From NCBI GenBank assembly GCA_038503035.1, contig JAVSML010000029.1:695708-759707 (forward strand): 64,000 bases of DNA, given 5' to 3'. Below the pieces are notes generated by a model. That model searched no databases, was not told the origin of the DNA, and worked only from the letters and a program-made list of their open reading frames with translations. Shown piece by piece: positions 1-10,307 of this stretch (its first letter is position 1; each line of letters opens with the position of its first letter). A program made the position numbers and the translations under genes. The stretch is from Crocodylus rhombifer (taxonomy: Eukaryota > Chordata > Crocodylia > Crocodylidae).

Positions 1-149
1 CTCTCCCCTACCTTGGGGTCTTCAAGAGGAGACTGGACAAACACCTAACTGGAGTCGTCTGACCCCAGCACTCTTTCCTGCCCAGGGCAGGGGGTTGGAC
101 TCAATGACCTGCTGAGGTCCCTTCTGACCCTAACATCTATGAATCTATG
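1..149 (+). mobile_element. CR1: CR1 LINE 3' end
   Basis: The sequence encodes the extreme C-terminus of the CR1 reverse transcriptase ORF (LGVFKRRLDKHLTGVV-like), followed by the short CR1 3' UTR. It ends in ACATCTATGAATCTATGA, the octamer-type tail of CR1. The element is cut by the window start, so its full length is unknown. The same 3' block occurs many times in the window on both strands. Confidence 0.9.
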
Positions 150-484
150 AGTCAGCAAGGCTGTTAATAAGAAACATCATCCACCCCCATGGGCAGATCT
201 AAGATGTTGAAAAGTGAAGTGCAAGTCATATGATCTATCATTGCGCATAACACAACACAAATTTTTCTCCAATTTAAAAAAGGAGCTCAAAGCTTTACTA
301 AAAACCTAGGGGCATAGAGCTATATTATTCAGTTTAAGATTGAAACAAAACCAAATATAACTTTACTGGAACATACATTTATTTTCTATATGATATGTAA
401 AAATACAACTGAGCAAAAAATAATCAAAAGATGTTGTTTATTAGGCCTGTAGTCATTAGAAATACATGTACATCTGTTTTACAG
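150..484. other. AT-rich sequence, nothing recognised
   Basis: No coding, repeat or RNA signal was recognised. The last 20 bases form a pyrimidine-containing stretch ending in TTTTACAG, which would serve as a 3' splice site for the candidate exon that follows. Confidence 0.4.
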
Positions 485-675
485 GTTCATGAAACAATAT
501 ATAGACTTCTTGAGCATCTTCACAGTGTATCCAATACTTTACTGAATGTTGTTTCCACACCTGAGTTAATGTTTGTAGCTACAGTTAAAAACAGTCTGCA
601 AGGCTGTGATATAGGTGCTACATTACCAGAAGCAGCAAATAGCAGCATAGCAGAAGAAAGGATAGCTCAACTAGT
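485..675 (+). CDS. candidate host coding exon, unknown gene
   Basis: A frame open across the whole interval begins right after an acceptor-like TCTGTTTTACAG and ends at a donor-like AGT|GTAAGA. It would be a 191-bp internal exon, phase 0 at its start and phase 2 at its end, encoding about 63 residues that start VHETIYRLLEHLHS and contain NTLLNVVSTPEL and SSIAEERIAQL. Composition is balanced and protein-like, unlike the low-complexity shadow frames nearby, and no repeat was seen here. I do not recognise the family. A run of 64 open codons can arise by chance, so this is a hypothesis. If real, it belongs to a plus-strand gene whose other exons are outside the window or too short to see. Confidence 0.3.
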
Positions 676-1051
676 GTAAGATCACAACCATTAAAAAGGA
701 GAGAGGGTCATTAATACCTGAGGAGTGAAGAAAGTTTAGTAGGAATCAGGTTGATAATAATGAGTCTTGCAGTCAGTTGACTCCCTAAGCAGTGCCTGAA
801 TACAAATAGGTAGACCAGGAATCCAGAAGCAGAGTAAAACTACACCATTGCACTCCTTCTGGATCCTCCCATATCCACACCCAAGGGAAGGTGTGGTTGG
901 GAGCACAACACATTTTGAAAAATACCACTCCTGTTAGTTAAGGTTAAGATTCAAGGTAATGCTGACTCTTAGAGTCAGCTTCAAAGTTGGCTCATCCCAA
1001 GGAGGCTCTTATGTTTGTATGACAGGAGCCAACATACACCCCAAGGAAATA
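676..1051. other. unannotated sequence, source of a CR1 junction filler
   Basis: No gene or repeat family was recognised. The 17 bases at 862-878 recur exactly at 1765-1781, at the 5' junction of a CR1 insertion. Confidence 0.4.
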
Positions 1052-1220
1052 TGACTAGGTACAGACATTCAAAAAGCCTGACGCAGAATTAATCTAAGTT
1101 ATGTGATTTCTGTAAGCAATATGGTTTGGATCAGAAGTGAACAGAACACACATTTGCCCTTTGGTGTGAGGAGGCAAATCTTAGACTGAGTTTCACCATT
1201 TTTACACCTGTCTGTGTGTT

Positions 1221-1764
1221 TCATAGTTTCTAGGGTCGGAAGGGACCTGAGTAGATCATCTAGTCCGGCCCCCTGCCATGGCAGGAAAGAGTACTGGGAT
1301 CAAACGACCCCAGCAAGGTGTTCATCCAGCCTCCTCTTAAACACCCCCAGGGTAGGAGCCAGCACCACTTCTCTTGGAAGCTGGTTCCAGACCCTAGCCG
1401 CCCTGACCGTGAAGTAGCGCCTCCTGATAGCCAACCTAAACCTACCCTCTGCCAGCTTGTGACCGTTATTCCTGGTCACTCCTGGCGGTGCTCGGGGGAA
1501 CAGTGACTCCCCCAATGCCTGCTGGTCCCCCCTGACTAGTTTATAACAGGCCACAAGATCCCCCCTCAGCCTTCTCTTGTGGAGGCTGAATAGGTTCAGG
1601 TCCCATAGCCTCTCCCCGTAGGGCCTGCCCTGTTGTCCCCTGATCATGCGAGTGGCCCTCCTCTGGACCCTCTCCACGCTGTCGACATCCCTCTTGAAGT
1701 GTGGCGCCCAGAACTGGACGCAGTACTCCAGCTGCGGCCTGACCAGTGCTGCATAGAGGGGGAA
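1221..1764 (-). mobile_element. CR1: CR1 LINE, 5'-truncated, with RT C-terminal frame
   Basis: On the minus strand the frame at 1300-1677 is intact and starts ERVQRRATRMIRGQQ, continues through RFRLAIRRRYFTVRAARVWNQLP and ends LDEHLAGVV, the usual C-terminus of CR1 ORF2. The 3' UTR runs down to about 1221. The 5' end is truncated near 1764 within the segment encoding a [14 protein letters not shown] motif. The intact frame over 125 codons suggests a fairly young copy. It sits in an older TIR element. Confidence 0.88.
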
Positions 1765-1781
1765 GATCCTCCCATATCCAC
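1765..1781. repeat. 17-bp filler duplicated from 862-878
   Basis: GATCCTCCCATATCCAC lies between the 5' end of the CR1 and the resumed TIR element, and is identical to 862-878 about 0.9 kb to the left, in the same orientation. The last base also belongs to the CTGTGTG target duplication. Confidence 0.6.
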
Positions 1782-1905
1782 TGTGTGCTGAACTTCAGTC
1801 CTGTTACAGGTATAGACTGGTTTTGTGTGCTGAGATTCTCTTCTGTAACGGGTATGGACCAGGTTCCAAACACTTATATGGGTTAAAAGTGCAAAATCTG
1901 TGCCT

Positions 1906-3763
1906 GGCATATGAGCGTGAGATGGAAAGAGGGGCCTCCTCTTGCACAAGAGCTAAGTGGAGAACAATCTTCAACTTCACACCTGATAATTCACACCAGA
2001 GAGTGTCTGGGCTGCAAGCACTGCCTCAGAGAACCCAAGGCAAGAGGTAACACCCAGATAGAAAGTAGGCAGGCAGACAGAAAGGGAAATTAAAAGGAAG
2101 ACACTCAAGCTATACCAGTTTGCATAAGGATTCACACTTCCAAACCTTCTGAGTACTGTCATCGCTGATATGCACAATTACTTACAACTTCCCTATAGGC
2201 ACATTTTGCCATTTACTCCTCTTGCAAATCCTATCAAAGATACCAAGGATTACATGAACACAGAAAATGATCCAGTCCCTCACTTGGGGTCACATACTGA
2301 TTTTTGGTGGAAAAGAATATGCCACCATGCTGGGATTGTGCCAGTTTGCAGCCACTCAATCCCCAGTTCTATTGACACATCTCCTTTCACCAGCTTTAAA
2401 TCCCCTTTAGAAAGGGCCAGTAATTCCTCTGAAAACTGAGTACAATGAGTTGTAAGTATAGGTAAGGATATGCATGCACATGCTTTCTTTTATTTAAAAG
2501 AAAGTTAAAAATGACTCTATGGGCATTTGAGTTCAGTGTCTTTCATTGAACTCTCACGTAGCCACAGTCAGTAAGGGGTTTTCACCACACCACCTCGATG
2601 AGTTCTCCTGACTGAACTCAGAAACCTGGGCTAACAAGTACTTAGAGAGGAAACCCACACATCACTCTTGCAGGAAGTGTCTGATTATTCCATAAAAGGT
2701 ACTGTTTCCTTTAAGTTTATATTGATGCATTGATTCAGAGGCACTCAGCCAGGGCAGTAGGATGGTTAAAGATGCTGGTTCTATGGATGCAGTGTGAAAT
2801 CCTGGTCCTGATCATGGCAGATAGAATCTCCATTTGTAGACAAACATTACCCAATTTGTTTGAATTGTGATGCATGTGCTTTACAATGCTTTTTAAGGCT
2901 TTTTTTCACTTTTATCTGTAGAATTGAATCCAGCTAGCAAACTCTAGTCCCACACATACAATGCGACTAGGCCTGCACTGAGTATGACCAGAAGTCTACT
3001 GAAATTGTTTCATAGTCTCCCAGAGGTCAGTACCTTATAAAACCACCTTCTAGCCCTAAACAGACTTAATTGGGAATATAGACTGAATTGGAAGTGTGCA
3101 ATTTTTAATGCATTTACTTATTGAATTTTTAATTTGAAGATTATTGACTGTATGGACTGTAATGTCTTTGAACAACAGGGTGAGAGTATATGCCAGACAT
3201 CTGAAGTAATTCCATGTGAAAAGAGTTGGTGAATTGCTGGAGCCTTTAATTACACTGTTATTTAATGGTATTATGGAAAGGCCTCAAAATGTAATCCCAC
3301 TCCTTGCACATTGAGTTCACTGCAGCTACATTCTCATAAAATGAAATACCACAATCATTTCTGTTGGGAAAAATATGTATTTTTTAATTTAAAAACTCTT
3401 AATAGTTATAAAGGAAAAAGGCAGGTGGTGGAGAGCTGATCATTTGAAGCAGTGAGGTTTAACTGTTTGTGCTTCTAGGATGTTGACAGAAGCAAACACT
3501 AAGGCCCTGTCCACATGAGCATGGACATTTGTATCCCCAGGGACAATTAGCAGCAGGACACTTTGTATTTCTGCTGCTTGTCCCCAGGGAATGCCTGTGC
3601 CAGATGCCCTCTGGCATGTGACAAATTACTCTGGGAGGAGTAGGGGAGGCAGGGGCCAGCATTGGTTTGCGCCAAGCAGCCTTAGCTGGGGATCTGGGGA
3701 ACTCCTGGGGCTGCAGCAGCAGCAATCCTGCTTCTCAGAGCCTGAAATTATGTGCCCCAGCCA
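1906..3763. other. unannotated sequence
   Basis: No gene was recognised. A short segment near 3504 (GGCCCTGTCCACATGAGCAT) resembles the terminal style of the CATCTACACATGTGC-type MITEs seen at 12665, 39345 and 47708, and may be a remnant of one. The remainder is AT-rich with short random open frames only. Confidence 0.4.
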
Positions 3764-4010
3764 CTGAACCATTTTGTTACCCTTTGCTGGACTGTCTCCA
3801 ATTTGTCCACATCCTTTCTGTAGTGGGGGCCCAAAACTGGAAACAGTACTCCTGATGTGGCCTCACCACAGCTGAATAGAGGGAAAGAATCACGTTCCTT
3901 TGATCTGGCAACACTCCTACTATTGCAGCCCAGTATGCCATTAGCCTTCTTTGCAACAAGGGCACACAGTTGACTTACATGCAGTTTTTTGTTTACTGTA
4001 ACCCTCAATA
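3764..4010 (-). mobile_element. CR1: CR1 fragment, inverted arm of a head-to-head pair
   Basis: Read on the minus strand it encodes degenerate CR1 RT sequence: an RVTVN motif, then CALVAKKANGILGCNS, then a [18 protein letters not shown] block. It covers the same part of the CR1 consensus as the start of the plus-strand copy that follows, at roughly three-quarters identity by eye. Together the two form an imperfect inverted repeat with almost no spacer. Confidence 0.75.
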
Positions 4011-4640
4011 GTATGCCCTTGTTGGAAAGAAGCTAACAGCATACTGGGCTGCCTTAGTACAAGCATTGTCAGCAGATCCAGGGAAGTGATTATTCCCATC
4101 TATTCAGCACTGATGAGGCCACATCTGCAGTACTGTGTACAGTTTTGCCCCCGCCCCCGATGGAAAGGATATGGACAAGTTGGAGAGAGTCTAGTGGAGG
4201 GCAATGAAAATGGTTAGGGTGCTGGGGCACATAAACTTCTGAGGAGAGGCTGAGGGAACTGGGTTTATTTAGTTAGTTAAAAAAAAAAAAAGACTGACGG
4301 GGGAGATTTGATAGCAGCCTTGCAATACCTGAAGGGTGGTTCCACAGACGATGAAACTAGACTGTTCGCAGATAACAGAACAAGGAACAATGGTCTCAAG
4401 TTGCAGCAAGGGAGGTTTAGGTTGAATATTAGGAACAACTTTCTCACTAGGAGGGTGGTGAAGCACTGGAACGGGTTACCTAAAGAGATGGTAGAATCTC
4501 CATCCTAGGAGGTTTTTAAGGCCCAGCTCAACAAAGCCATGGCATAAAAGATCTAGTTGGAATGCTCATGCAGGGATTTGGACTAGCTGACCTCCTGAAG
4601 TCCCTTCCAACCCTAATTTTCTATGATTCTATGAGTATGG
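4011..4640 (+). mobile_element. CR1: CR1 LINE 3' part
   Basis: Plus-strand CR1 from the AKKANG-equivalent region to the tail TTTTCTATGATTCTATGAG. The segment 4308-4508 retains an open frame with [19 protein letters not shown], diagnostic of the CR1 RT C-terminus. A run of 13 A interrupts the frame near 4280. The 5' end abuts the inverted CR1 fragment. Confidence 0.85.
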
Positions 4641-6626
4641 CTATGGGTTTGGCAATAAGCGTCAGCCTTGCAATTTTGCTAGAATTCAAAAATAAAGTTT
4701 CCACTAAAATTCATGTAAGATCAGTATGTGTAAGAGACTTTGCTTTTCTGTGAGTGTTGACTATGCTTACTCACTACTTGCCAGCCTACTCACTCCATGT
4801 ATTGCGTGTTTACTATTTGCAGCTAGTGCCAGGTCTGTTGCTGTTGAAGAAGGAATATTTAAACAAATATTTCATTTCAAGCTGCGTTGACAAGTAGTGG
4901 GATGAAGTCTGAAATGAAAGGGATGAGATGGGGAAAGGTATGTTACAATTTCCCCTCAATATCAGGTCCTTAGCTTTGCAATTGTGAGCTCTGGAGTTTT
5001 GTTTCCTGCCCTGTATTTTCCACTTCCATATATAAAATGCTTTGGAACTGTGATTACTATTCTTAGAGAGGCATAGTAGAGGGATGGAATACTAAGAGAA
5101 ATGCATCTTAAAACATACACTCAAAAAGTCTTATCAGTATTGGACATACATAATTTTTTCTTGCAAAGTTTTTGCTATGAAATTGGTTGTCACACAAATT
5201 TGCGTGCTTCTCCTTGCTGAATTTTTTTAAACTTACTATACTACTACATTATTTGATGTCCATTTTAATGTTCCTTAAAGATAAAGCACATATTCTGTGC
5301 TAAAATTTCATGCACCCTTTTCTTTGGTTTAACTGAAGTGAATTCTCATTACAAAGTAGATTTCACATACAATTTATTAACTCCGTAAACTCCACCCTGA
5401 TGAAAATATCCACCTGTAAGCATGAAACATTCTTTCCTAATTGAATTTAAATACTACTCCCCCAACGCAGAGTCTCCTAGGAAATGGAAAGAGCGTGATC
5501 AATCTATGTAAATCACTTTTGTTTAATGTACTGTTGCTTACTTGACTATGAATTTGTTGGGTAATGAATTACGGGTGAAGTAGATGCACTGAAATATAAA
5601 CTGGCCTTCTCTTGACTTGCCTCTTAGAAAAAAATATCAAACCTTTGTGAAATTTGGAAAATAGTCTCTCTCAGGTCCTCCACCTCAATTTTCCCTTCTG
5701 CATAATAAGGATACTGCTAACATAAAAGGTTATTGGGAAGATCAATTAGCTTGCACAGCATTTTGAAGAAGCCATGAAAGCTAAATAAGTAGCAATGTTG
5801 TTTTATACTAATGTGTGCAATCAATTTGCACCACTGGAATTGATCAAGATATGTTTCTTACTTACAGGCTAATCACATACGAATTGTCCATGGGCATTTA
5901 TAAAAATGGACAGTGACAGTGCCCACAATTTAAATTTAGTTGGAAAAGTCTCATACAAAATTAGATAGATAAGGAAATGCTAAAGACTGACAAAATAATT
6001 TCCATTAGTAAAACACTTAAAAATAACTTATTGAATACCTTATTTAAAAAAGATATCAAGCCGTTTTGTAAAAGCTTAAGTTGAAGTATTTGGGGACTAA
6101 ATAGAGAGAACTGAAAGAGTACTGGCAAAGATCCACAGGGATTTTCTGTAATTCAACAGAATTAACAATAAAATCTGTATTTAGAGTACAAAGTATCTAA
6201 AATAAGAACTGTTTCAACTATTATGTGTTTGAAATCCCCTTGTGGAGCCTGGCTGGTATTAAGCTAGGTTTGATAATGTTGGAGTAAAGTGTAGATATAT
6301 GCACTGGCCTAAGACTTGGGGAATACAGTAAGCTGTAGCAAATAGAGAATTTCCAAAGGAAAGTAAAGAGCCTGAAATATCTGGACACTGATGGTTCCTG
6401 ACAAACAAACAGGCACTCTGGAATAATTATCTACCTGGAACACAGAACAGATACTAAAGAAACCAATATGATCCAAGGTGCAACTTGCATGAGCTCCTTT
6501 TTCATGAACGAAGACAAGAAGGGCTACTTTTGTACCCACAGCAAACTGGATTCATTTCTGGAAGAAAAAAGTACAGGGACTGAGCAGCAGGTGAAGTTAC
6601 TGAAAGAAACTAAGGAGGAAAAGTGT
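4641..6626. other. AT-rich sequence with a possible ancient SINE
   Basis: Nothing coding was recognised. The interval holds a MIR-like stretch, listed separately, and otherwise AT-rich DNA with no strong pattern. Confidence 0.4.
5670..5795 (+). repeat. possible MIR/L2-like ancient SINE fragment
   Basis: The order CCTCCACCTCAATTTTCCC, CATAATAAGGATACTGCTAA and TTATTGGGAAGATCAATTAG, then a CACAGCATTTTGAAGA block, parallels the tail of MIR/CORE-SINE and L2 repeats (CCTCAGTTTCCCC, ATAATAGT, then a KTAAAGCACTTTGA-like end). It is heavily diverged and was assigned by eye only. Confidence 0.4.
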
Positions 6627-6857
6627 CAGTAGAAATCCTGGTTTTCTCCAATTAAAAAAAATCCAAAATTTTCTGATTTAAAAAACCTCCCAAAAACCAA
6701 ATCTACATTTTTCCAGAATTAAAATGAAACACCACTATTTGTATATAGATAGTGCTGTTTCATTTTAATACCCGCAAAAATGTGAATTCTGGGTTTTTGG
6801 GGTTTTTTTAAATCAGAAAATTTTGTATTTTTTTATCACAAACCAGGATCCCTACAG
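6627..6857. mobile_element. palindromic MITE
   Basis: The left end CAGTAGAAATCCTGG pairs with the right end CCAGGATCCCTACAG. The complementarity continues inward through CAAAATTTTCTGATTTAAAA on the left and its inverse on the right, leaving a short central loop near 6740-6760. It has no coding capacity. CAG...CTG termini resemble hAT elements, but no convincing 8-bp duplication is seen. A related half-copy lies at 26555-26675. Confidence 0.65.
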
Positions 6858-6902
6858 ATAAGGCATAATGGAAAGACAAAACATGCCATTAATAATATTT
6901 AC

Positions 6903-7105
6903 CTTTTAAAAGAGGCATGATAAGACTACGGCATTTAATATTACTCCCCACAAGAGGAATCTCTAGCGGTTTCCACTCCCTTAATGTATTCCTCATATAA
7001 GAAACATCACTAAAGAGTGCTGACCTTAATGTTTTCCTGTCATTAGCATCTGCCTTGCATGGAAGAGCTTGGCCTGCTTTCCCACTCCAGGTATAACAAA
7101 TGAGA
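6903..7105 (-). CDS. candidate host coding exon, unknown gene
   Basis: On the minus strand a strong acceptor (CTCTTGCTGTTCAG preceded by CACCCTTT) is followed by a 203-bp stretch open in only one frame, ending at AAAAG|GTAAAT. The predicted residues begin LICYTWSGKAGQALPCKAD and include RNTLREWKPLEIPLVGSN. The exon would start with the last base of a split codon, which fits the candidate exon at 7370-7458 ending two bases into a codon. The intron between them would be about 264 bp. The family was not recognised. Chance splice-like borders are common in AT-rich DNA, so the call is tentative. Confidence 0.33.
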
Positions 7106-7369
7106 CTGAACAGCAAGAGCAGAAAGGGTGAGAGTTGCCACTCTGGGGATTTGTTCTCCAGAACACATTCATTTGCATCACGATGTTTTGAGGGAATGTC
7201 AATATGTCATTCATAACACAACATCATCCCTTGGGGGAACAGAAGGACAACAAGAGAATTCAAGGATTTGGCCTTAAGTGTTCTGATCAAGTGATCTGCC
7301 AATTTTCAACCTCTTGGTTTCTGAAACCCATGTATACAGTGGCAATCACAAACAGGTTTACTGGCATAC

Positions 7370-7458
7370 CTTACTGAAGTTTGGGCTTTGCTGTACTCAG
7401 AGATTCTATGGCCATTTAATGTGATGCACAATGCAGCTCGCTTTTCAGAACTGTACTC
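7370..7458 (-). CDS. candidate host coding exon, unknown gene
   Basis: The minus-strand frame is open from about 7536 to the donor-like AGTAAG|GTATGC. With the ATACAG acceptor the exon is 89 bp and begins EYSSEKRAALCITLNGHR. A better pyrimidine tract further upstream could lengthen it to about 130-160 bp. Its end phase matches the start of the next candidate exon at 7105. No family was recognised, and only the phase agreement and the borders support it. Confidence 0.28.
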
Positions 7459-7536
7459 CTGTATATGAGCTTCTCTTTTCAAGACAGCGCCCCTTATAGA
7501 ACAGAGTGCAAGCTGATGCAACAAGTCTGCCCAAGT

Positions 7537-8216
7537 CTACAAATAGACCGAGACATTACCTCTAGAGGAGACATAAATTGTCTTCTAATTCAAATGAAAA
7601 CAATTTTAGTAGCAATATCGTTAACTATTTCATTGCTGACCATTTCCGCTAAGGTGCTTGTCCTATAAATCCTAAACCACTTCCAATAAAACAAAAAGTT
7701 CACTAACTATCCCACCTACCAAAACCTCTGATTTCTCCACCAACTCATATAGTTAAGCTATAAGTTTTCAATGCACAATTATGCAGCAGAGTGAAAATAA
7801 AAAATATAGTAGAAGTATAAAATAAATCAAAAGAATGTCGCATTAAATGCCATGAATGCTGTGCTGCACAATTTCTTTATTTTTATATGGAATGAAATGA
7901 AAAAAAAAACCATATTTTTTAAATCTTCCCATCAGTGCCATAAAATTTCCAGTGTCCTGAGCTAGAAGGCAACAGAATCCAGGACTCTTACTGCCCTCTT
8001 AGGTAGCCTTGTCATGCAGAACAAACAGCCCTGCCTATACAGTATATAATACAGGTAAGGTTCATTTACAGTATTTACCACTGAAGAGTAATCAGTTATC
8101 ATAACAGGAATTCCTACTCAGCACTGAATATATAGATGATACAATGTCCTGCCAAAAAACTGCACTACAACTAGAAGTTCTTGCTACAATTTGATATTTC
8201 TAGAAAGATCAGTTAT
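7537..8216. other. AT-rich sequence, nothing recognised
   Basis: No repeat family or gene was recognised. It contains short A-rich runs (for example near 7900) and random frames only. Confidence 0.4.
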
Positions 8217-8780
8217 AGAATCAGAGTGTTGGAAGGGACTTCAAGGCTTATCTGCTCTAGCTCCCTGCACAAATCCAAGGGTTACTCCTAACTCATCCCT
8301 GTCCAAGGTTTGTCCAGCCTTCTCTTGAAAGCCTTCAGTGAAGGAGATTCCACGGTTTCCTCGGGCAGTCTACTCCACCGCCTAACCGTTCTAAAGGTAA
8401 GTTTTTCTTGAGGTCTAATCTAAATGTACTTTGCTGCAGTTTGAAGCCAATGCTTTACCTCCTGCCTTCTATGACAAGGGAGAACTGTTTTTCTCTCTCC
8501 TTTATGGCAGCGTCTCAGATATTTAAAGACCGCTGTCATGCCCCTCCTTAATCATGTCTTCTCCAAGCTAATCACACCTAGTTCTCTCAACCTTTCCTCA
8601 TACAGCTGGCTGTCCAGCTCCCTCCTCATTTTGGTCACCTACCTCTGAACCCTCTCCAACTTCTCCATACCTTGCTTAAATGTGAAGCCTGGAACTGCAC
8701 ACAGCACACTAGATGAGGCTTAATCAGGGCCAAGTACAGTTGCACTATCACCTCTCAGCCCAAAAATGCATTTGCTCTTA
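8217..8780 (-). mobile_element. CR1: CR1 LINE, older subfamily
   Basis: The plus strand reads ATAGAATCAGAGTGTTGGAA then GGGACTTCAAGG, the reverse complement of a CR1 3' end. It continues through segments matching CR1 RT (GTCCAGCCTTCTCTTGAAAG, CTCTGAACCCTCTCCAACTT). Frames are heavily broken, and the motif order differs slightly from the younger copies. The 5' end is lost near 8780. Confidence 0.8.
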
Positions 8781-8808
8781 GTCATAGAGAAGTGGGGCTC
8801 CAGATATC

Positions 8809-10307
8809 ATCTAATTAAAGGGTGGGCAAAATATGGCCTACAGGCCAGATGTGACCCGCCAGGCACTTCCATCTGGCCCACAGCATCCCTCAACAAATTG
8901 TGCTCTGCCCGGCCCTTCTGCCCAAAAGGGTGGGAGTGAGGTACCTACACCCACCCCCAACATACCCTATTGTGCCTTGCTCCCACCCTCATGGGCGGAA
9001 GGGCCAGCCCCGCTAGCACAGGGCAGGGATGCTGCTGCAGGCTTCCCTGGCATCTCACTCCCTCCAGGCAGCAGGTAGAAAAGCTGGGGGGCTGGGGTGG
9101 GGCTGCAGCTGAGCAGGAGTGCAGAGTGTGGGGCTCGGGCTGGCTGCAGTGCGGGGCCCTTGCCCAGGGCTGCGGGGGTAACACAGAGCTCAGGTGGGCA
9201 GGGTGCAGGTATCTGGGGCGAGGGGTATGGGGACCCCTCCCACACACCACCCCCATGGTGCACAGCCCTGGCAGGCAGCAGGGGGCAGCAGCAGGGGCAA
9301 GGGGGCTGTGTTCTGCTTGGCGCTGGTTCCTGACTCTGGTCAGCGCTGCGAAGAGTGTAGGCCCCACAAGGCCATTTGGTTCCCTGGCACTCCCTGCACT
9401 TGTGCGGCACAGAGCAGACTGGGGAGGGGAAAGCAGCTGGTTCCAGCACCTGGGGCTTCCTTCCCATGCTTTGCAAGTGGAGGGAGTGCTGGGGAAACAA
9501 ATGGCCTGTGGGGTCTGCACTCCTCACCGCAAGGTGCAGCGCAGGCTAGAGCCGGGCAACAGTGCCCCCAGCCTGCTGCTGTGCCATGGGGAAAAGTGTA
9601 TGGGCAGGTCCCCACATCCCTCCGACCCTCCCTTACACCCTGCAAACCACACCAAACCACACCCCCCCACACCCCATTGCCTGTAGGAGAGGACAGCGTG
9701 TTCCAGAGCCACATGCCCACATCCCACAAATGCCACACAACCTCCCAATATACCCTATGCCCCCCCCACACAACCACACCCCCTTACACACTCCCCATGC
9801 ACATACACACACCCCAGCCACCATACACACAAACCCACCAACACCCACTGTACACCCCCTCACTATACACCCCCCCATACACATACCCCACTGCCACATA
9901 CACCCAACCAACACCACCCCCCCACACACAATACACAGGAGTAAGAATTTAGTTTTGAGTTATTGTGCATTCACCTCTCTATACAGTACACAAACACAAA
10001 TCATGGCAAAAATATTTTTTGTAATAAAATTAAAGTATGTTATAGTAGCTGTTTGACTTTTAGTGCAAGATTTAGTTTTTCCTGGTTCGAAGATGACAAC
10101 ACCCCCCGCCCCCCAGGAGTATTTCTGGGGGGAAGGAGAGGGACTTCTGGTGGCAAAAGTCAGGGCTTAGAGGTAGGACTTTCAGCCCCAAGATGGCAGT
10201 CAGGGGTGGGGCACCTGCCAAGGAGCTACCCATGAAGCCCTTGACAGCTCACTAAACCTCATTAAGTGGCCCTCCACCCGAAATAATTGCCGGCTCCTGA
10301 TCCAATC
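8809..10307 (+). mobile_element. non-autonomous hAT element with 8-bp TSD
   Basis: The left terminus AAAGGGTGGGCAAA at 8817 and the right terminus TTGCCGGCTCCTG ending at 10299 match the hAT inverted repeat CAGGGGTGGGCAA. The flanks ATCTAATT (8809-8816) and ATCCAATC (10300-10307) agree at 6 of 8 bases as an aged 8-bp target duplication. The subterminal text (ATGGCC...GGCC on the left, TTAAGTGGCCCTCC on the right) is typical of amniote hAT-N elements. The interior is GC-rich and then CA-rich, with long overlapping frames on both strands that are compositional artefacts. No transposase motif is present. A relative begins at 63486. Confidence 0.8.
9605..9940. repeat. CA/CCCA-rich low-complexity tract
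   Basis: The plus strand is built almost only of C, A and T in CACACCC, CATACACC and ACACAC variants with very few G. It lies inside the hAT element. Slippage and imperfect tandem growth of CCCACAC-like units is the likely origin. The long open frames here result from the missing G and are not genes. Confidence 0.85.

Larger units (their letters stand above)
1052..1905 (+). mobile_element. non-autonomous TIR DNA element (TAGGTACAGACA family), interrupted by CR1
   Basis: The left end reads CTAGGTACAGACATTCAAAA and the right end closes with CTGTGCCTGG, giving imperfect terminal inverted repeats. The interior matches copies at 25629, 27011, 27230 and, inverted, at 18574 (blocks AAAAAGCC, GAACAGACA, CTGTTACAGGT). 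The element has no transposase frame. A minus-strand CR1 at 1221-1764 splits it. The target duplication appears to be CTGTGTG at 1212-1218 and 1781-1787. The superfamily is uncertain, and hAT-like is a guess. Confidence 0.6.

Noticed and set aside
862..1781. The 17-bp repeat as a target duplication of one large insert
   Set aside because: The TIR element is continuous across 1056-1220 and 1782-1905, so the insertion is the CR1 alone. The CTGTGTG pair is the better duplication.
3764..4640. Simple twin-priming 5' inversion of one CR1
   Set aside because: The two arms cover the same RT segment and differ considerably, whereas twin priming yields largely non-overlapping halves.
6427..6583. Possible third minus-strand exon downstream of 6903
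   Set aside because: A strong acceptor (TTTTTTCTTCCAG) and a CCAG|GTAGAT donor exist, but in the phase required by the previous candidate exon the frame hits a stop after about 18 codons. It could only be a terminal exon, and no poly(A) signal was seen.
8945..9952. Several overlapping frames of 145-252 codons on both strands
   Set aside because: They lie inside a non-autonomous hAT with GC-rich and G-poor tracts. They mirror each other, lack motifs and are compositional.
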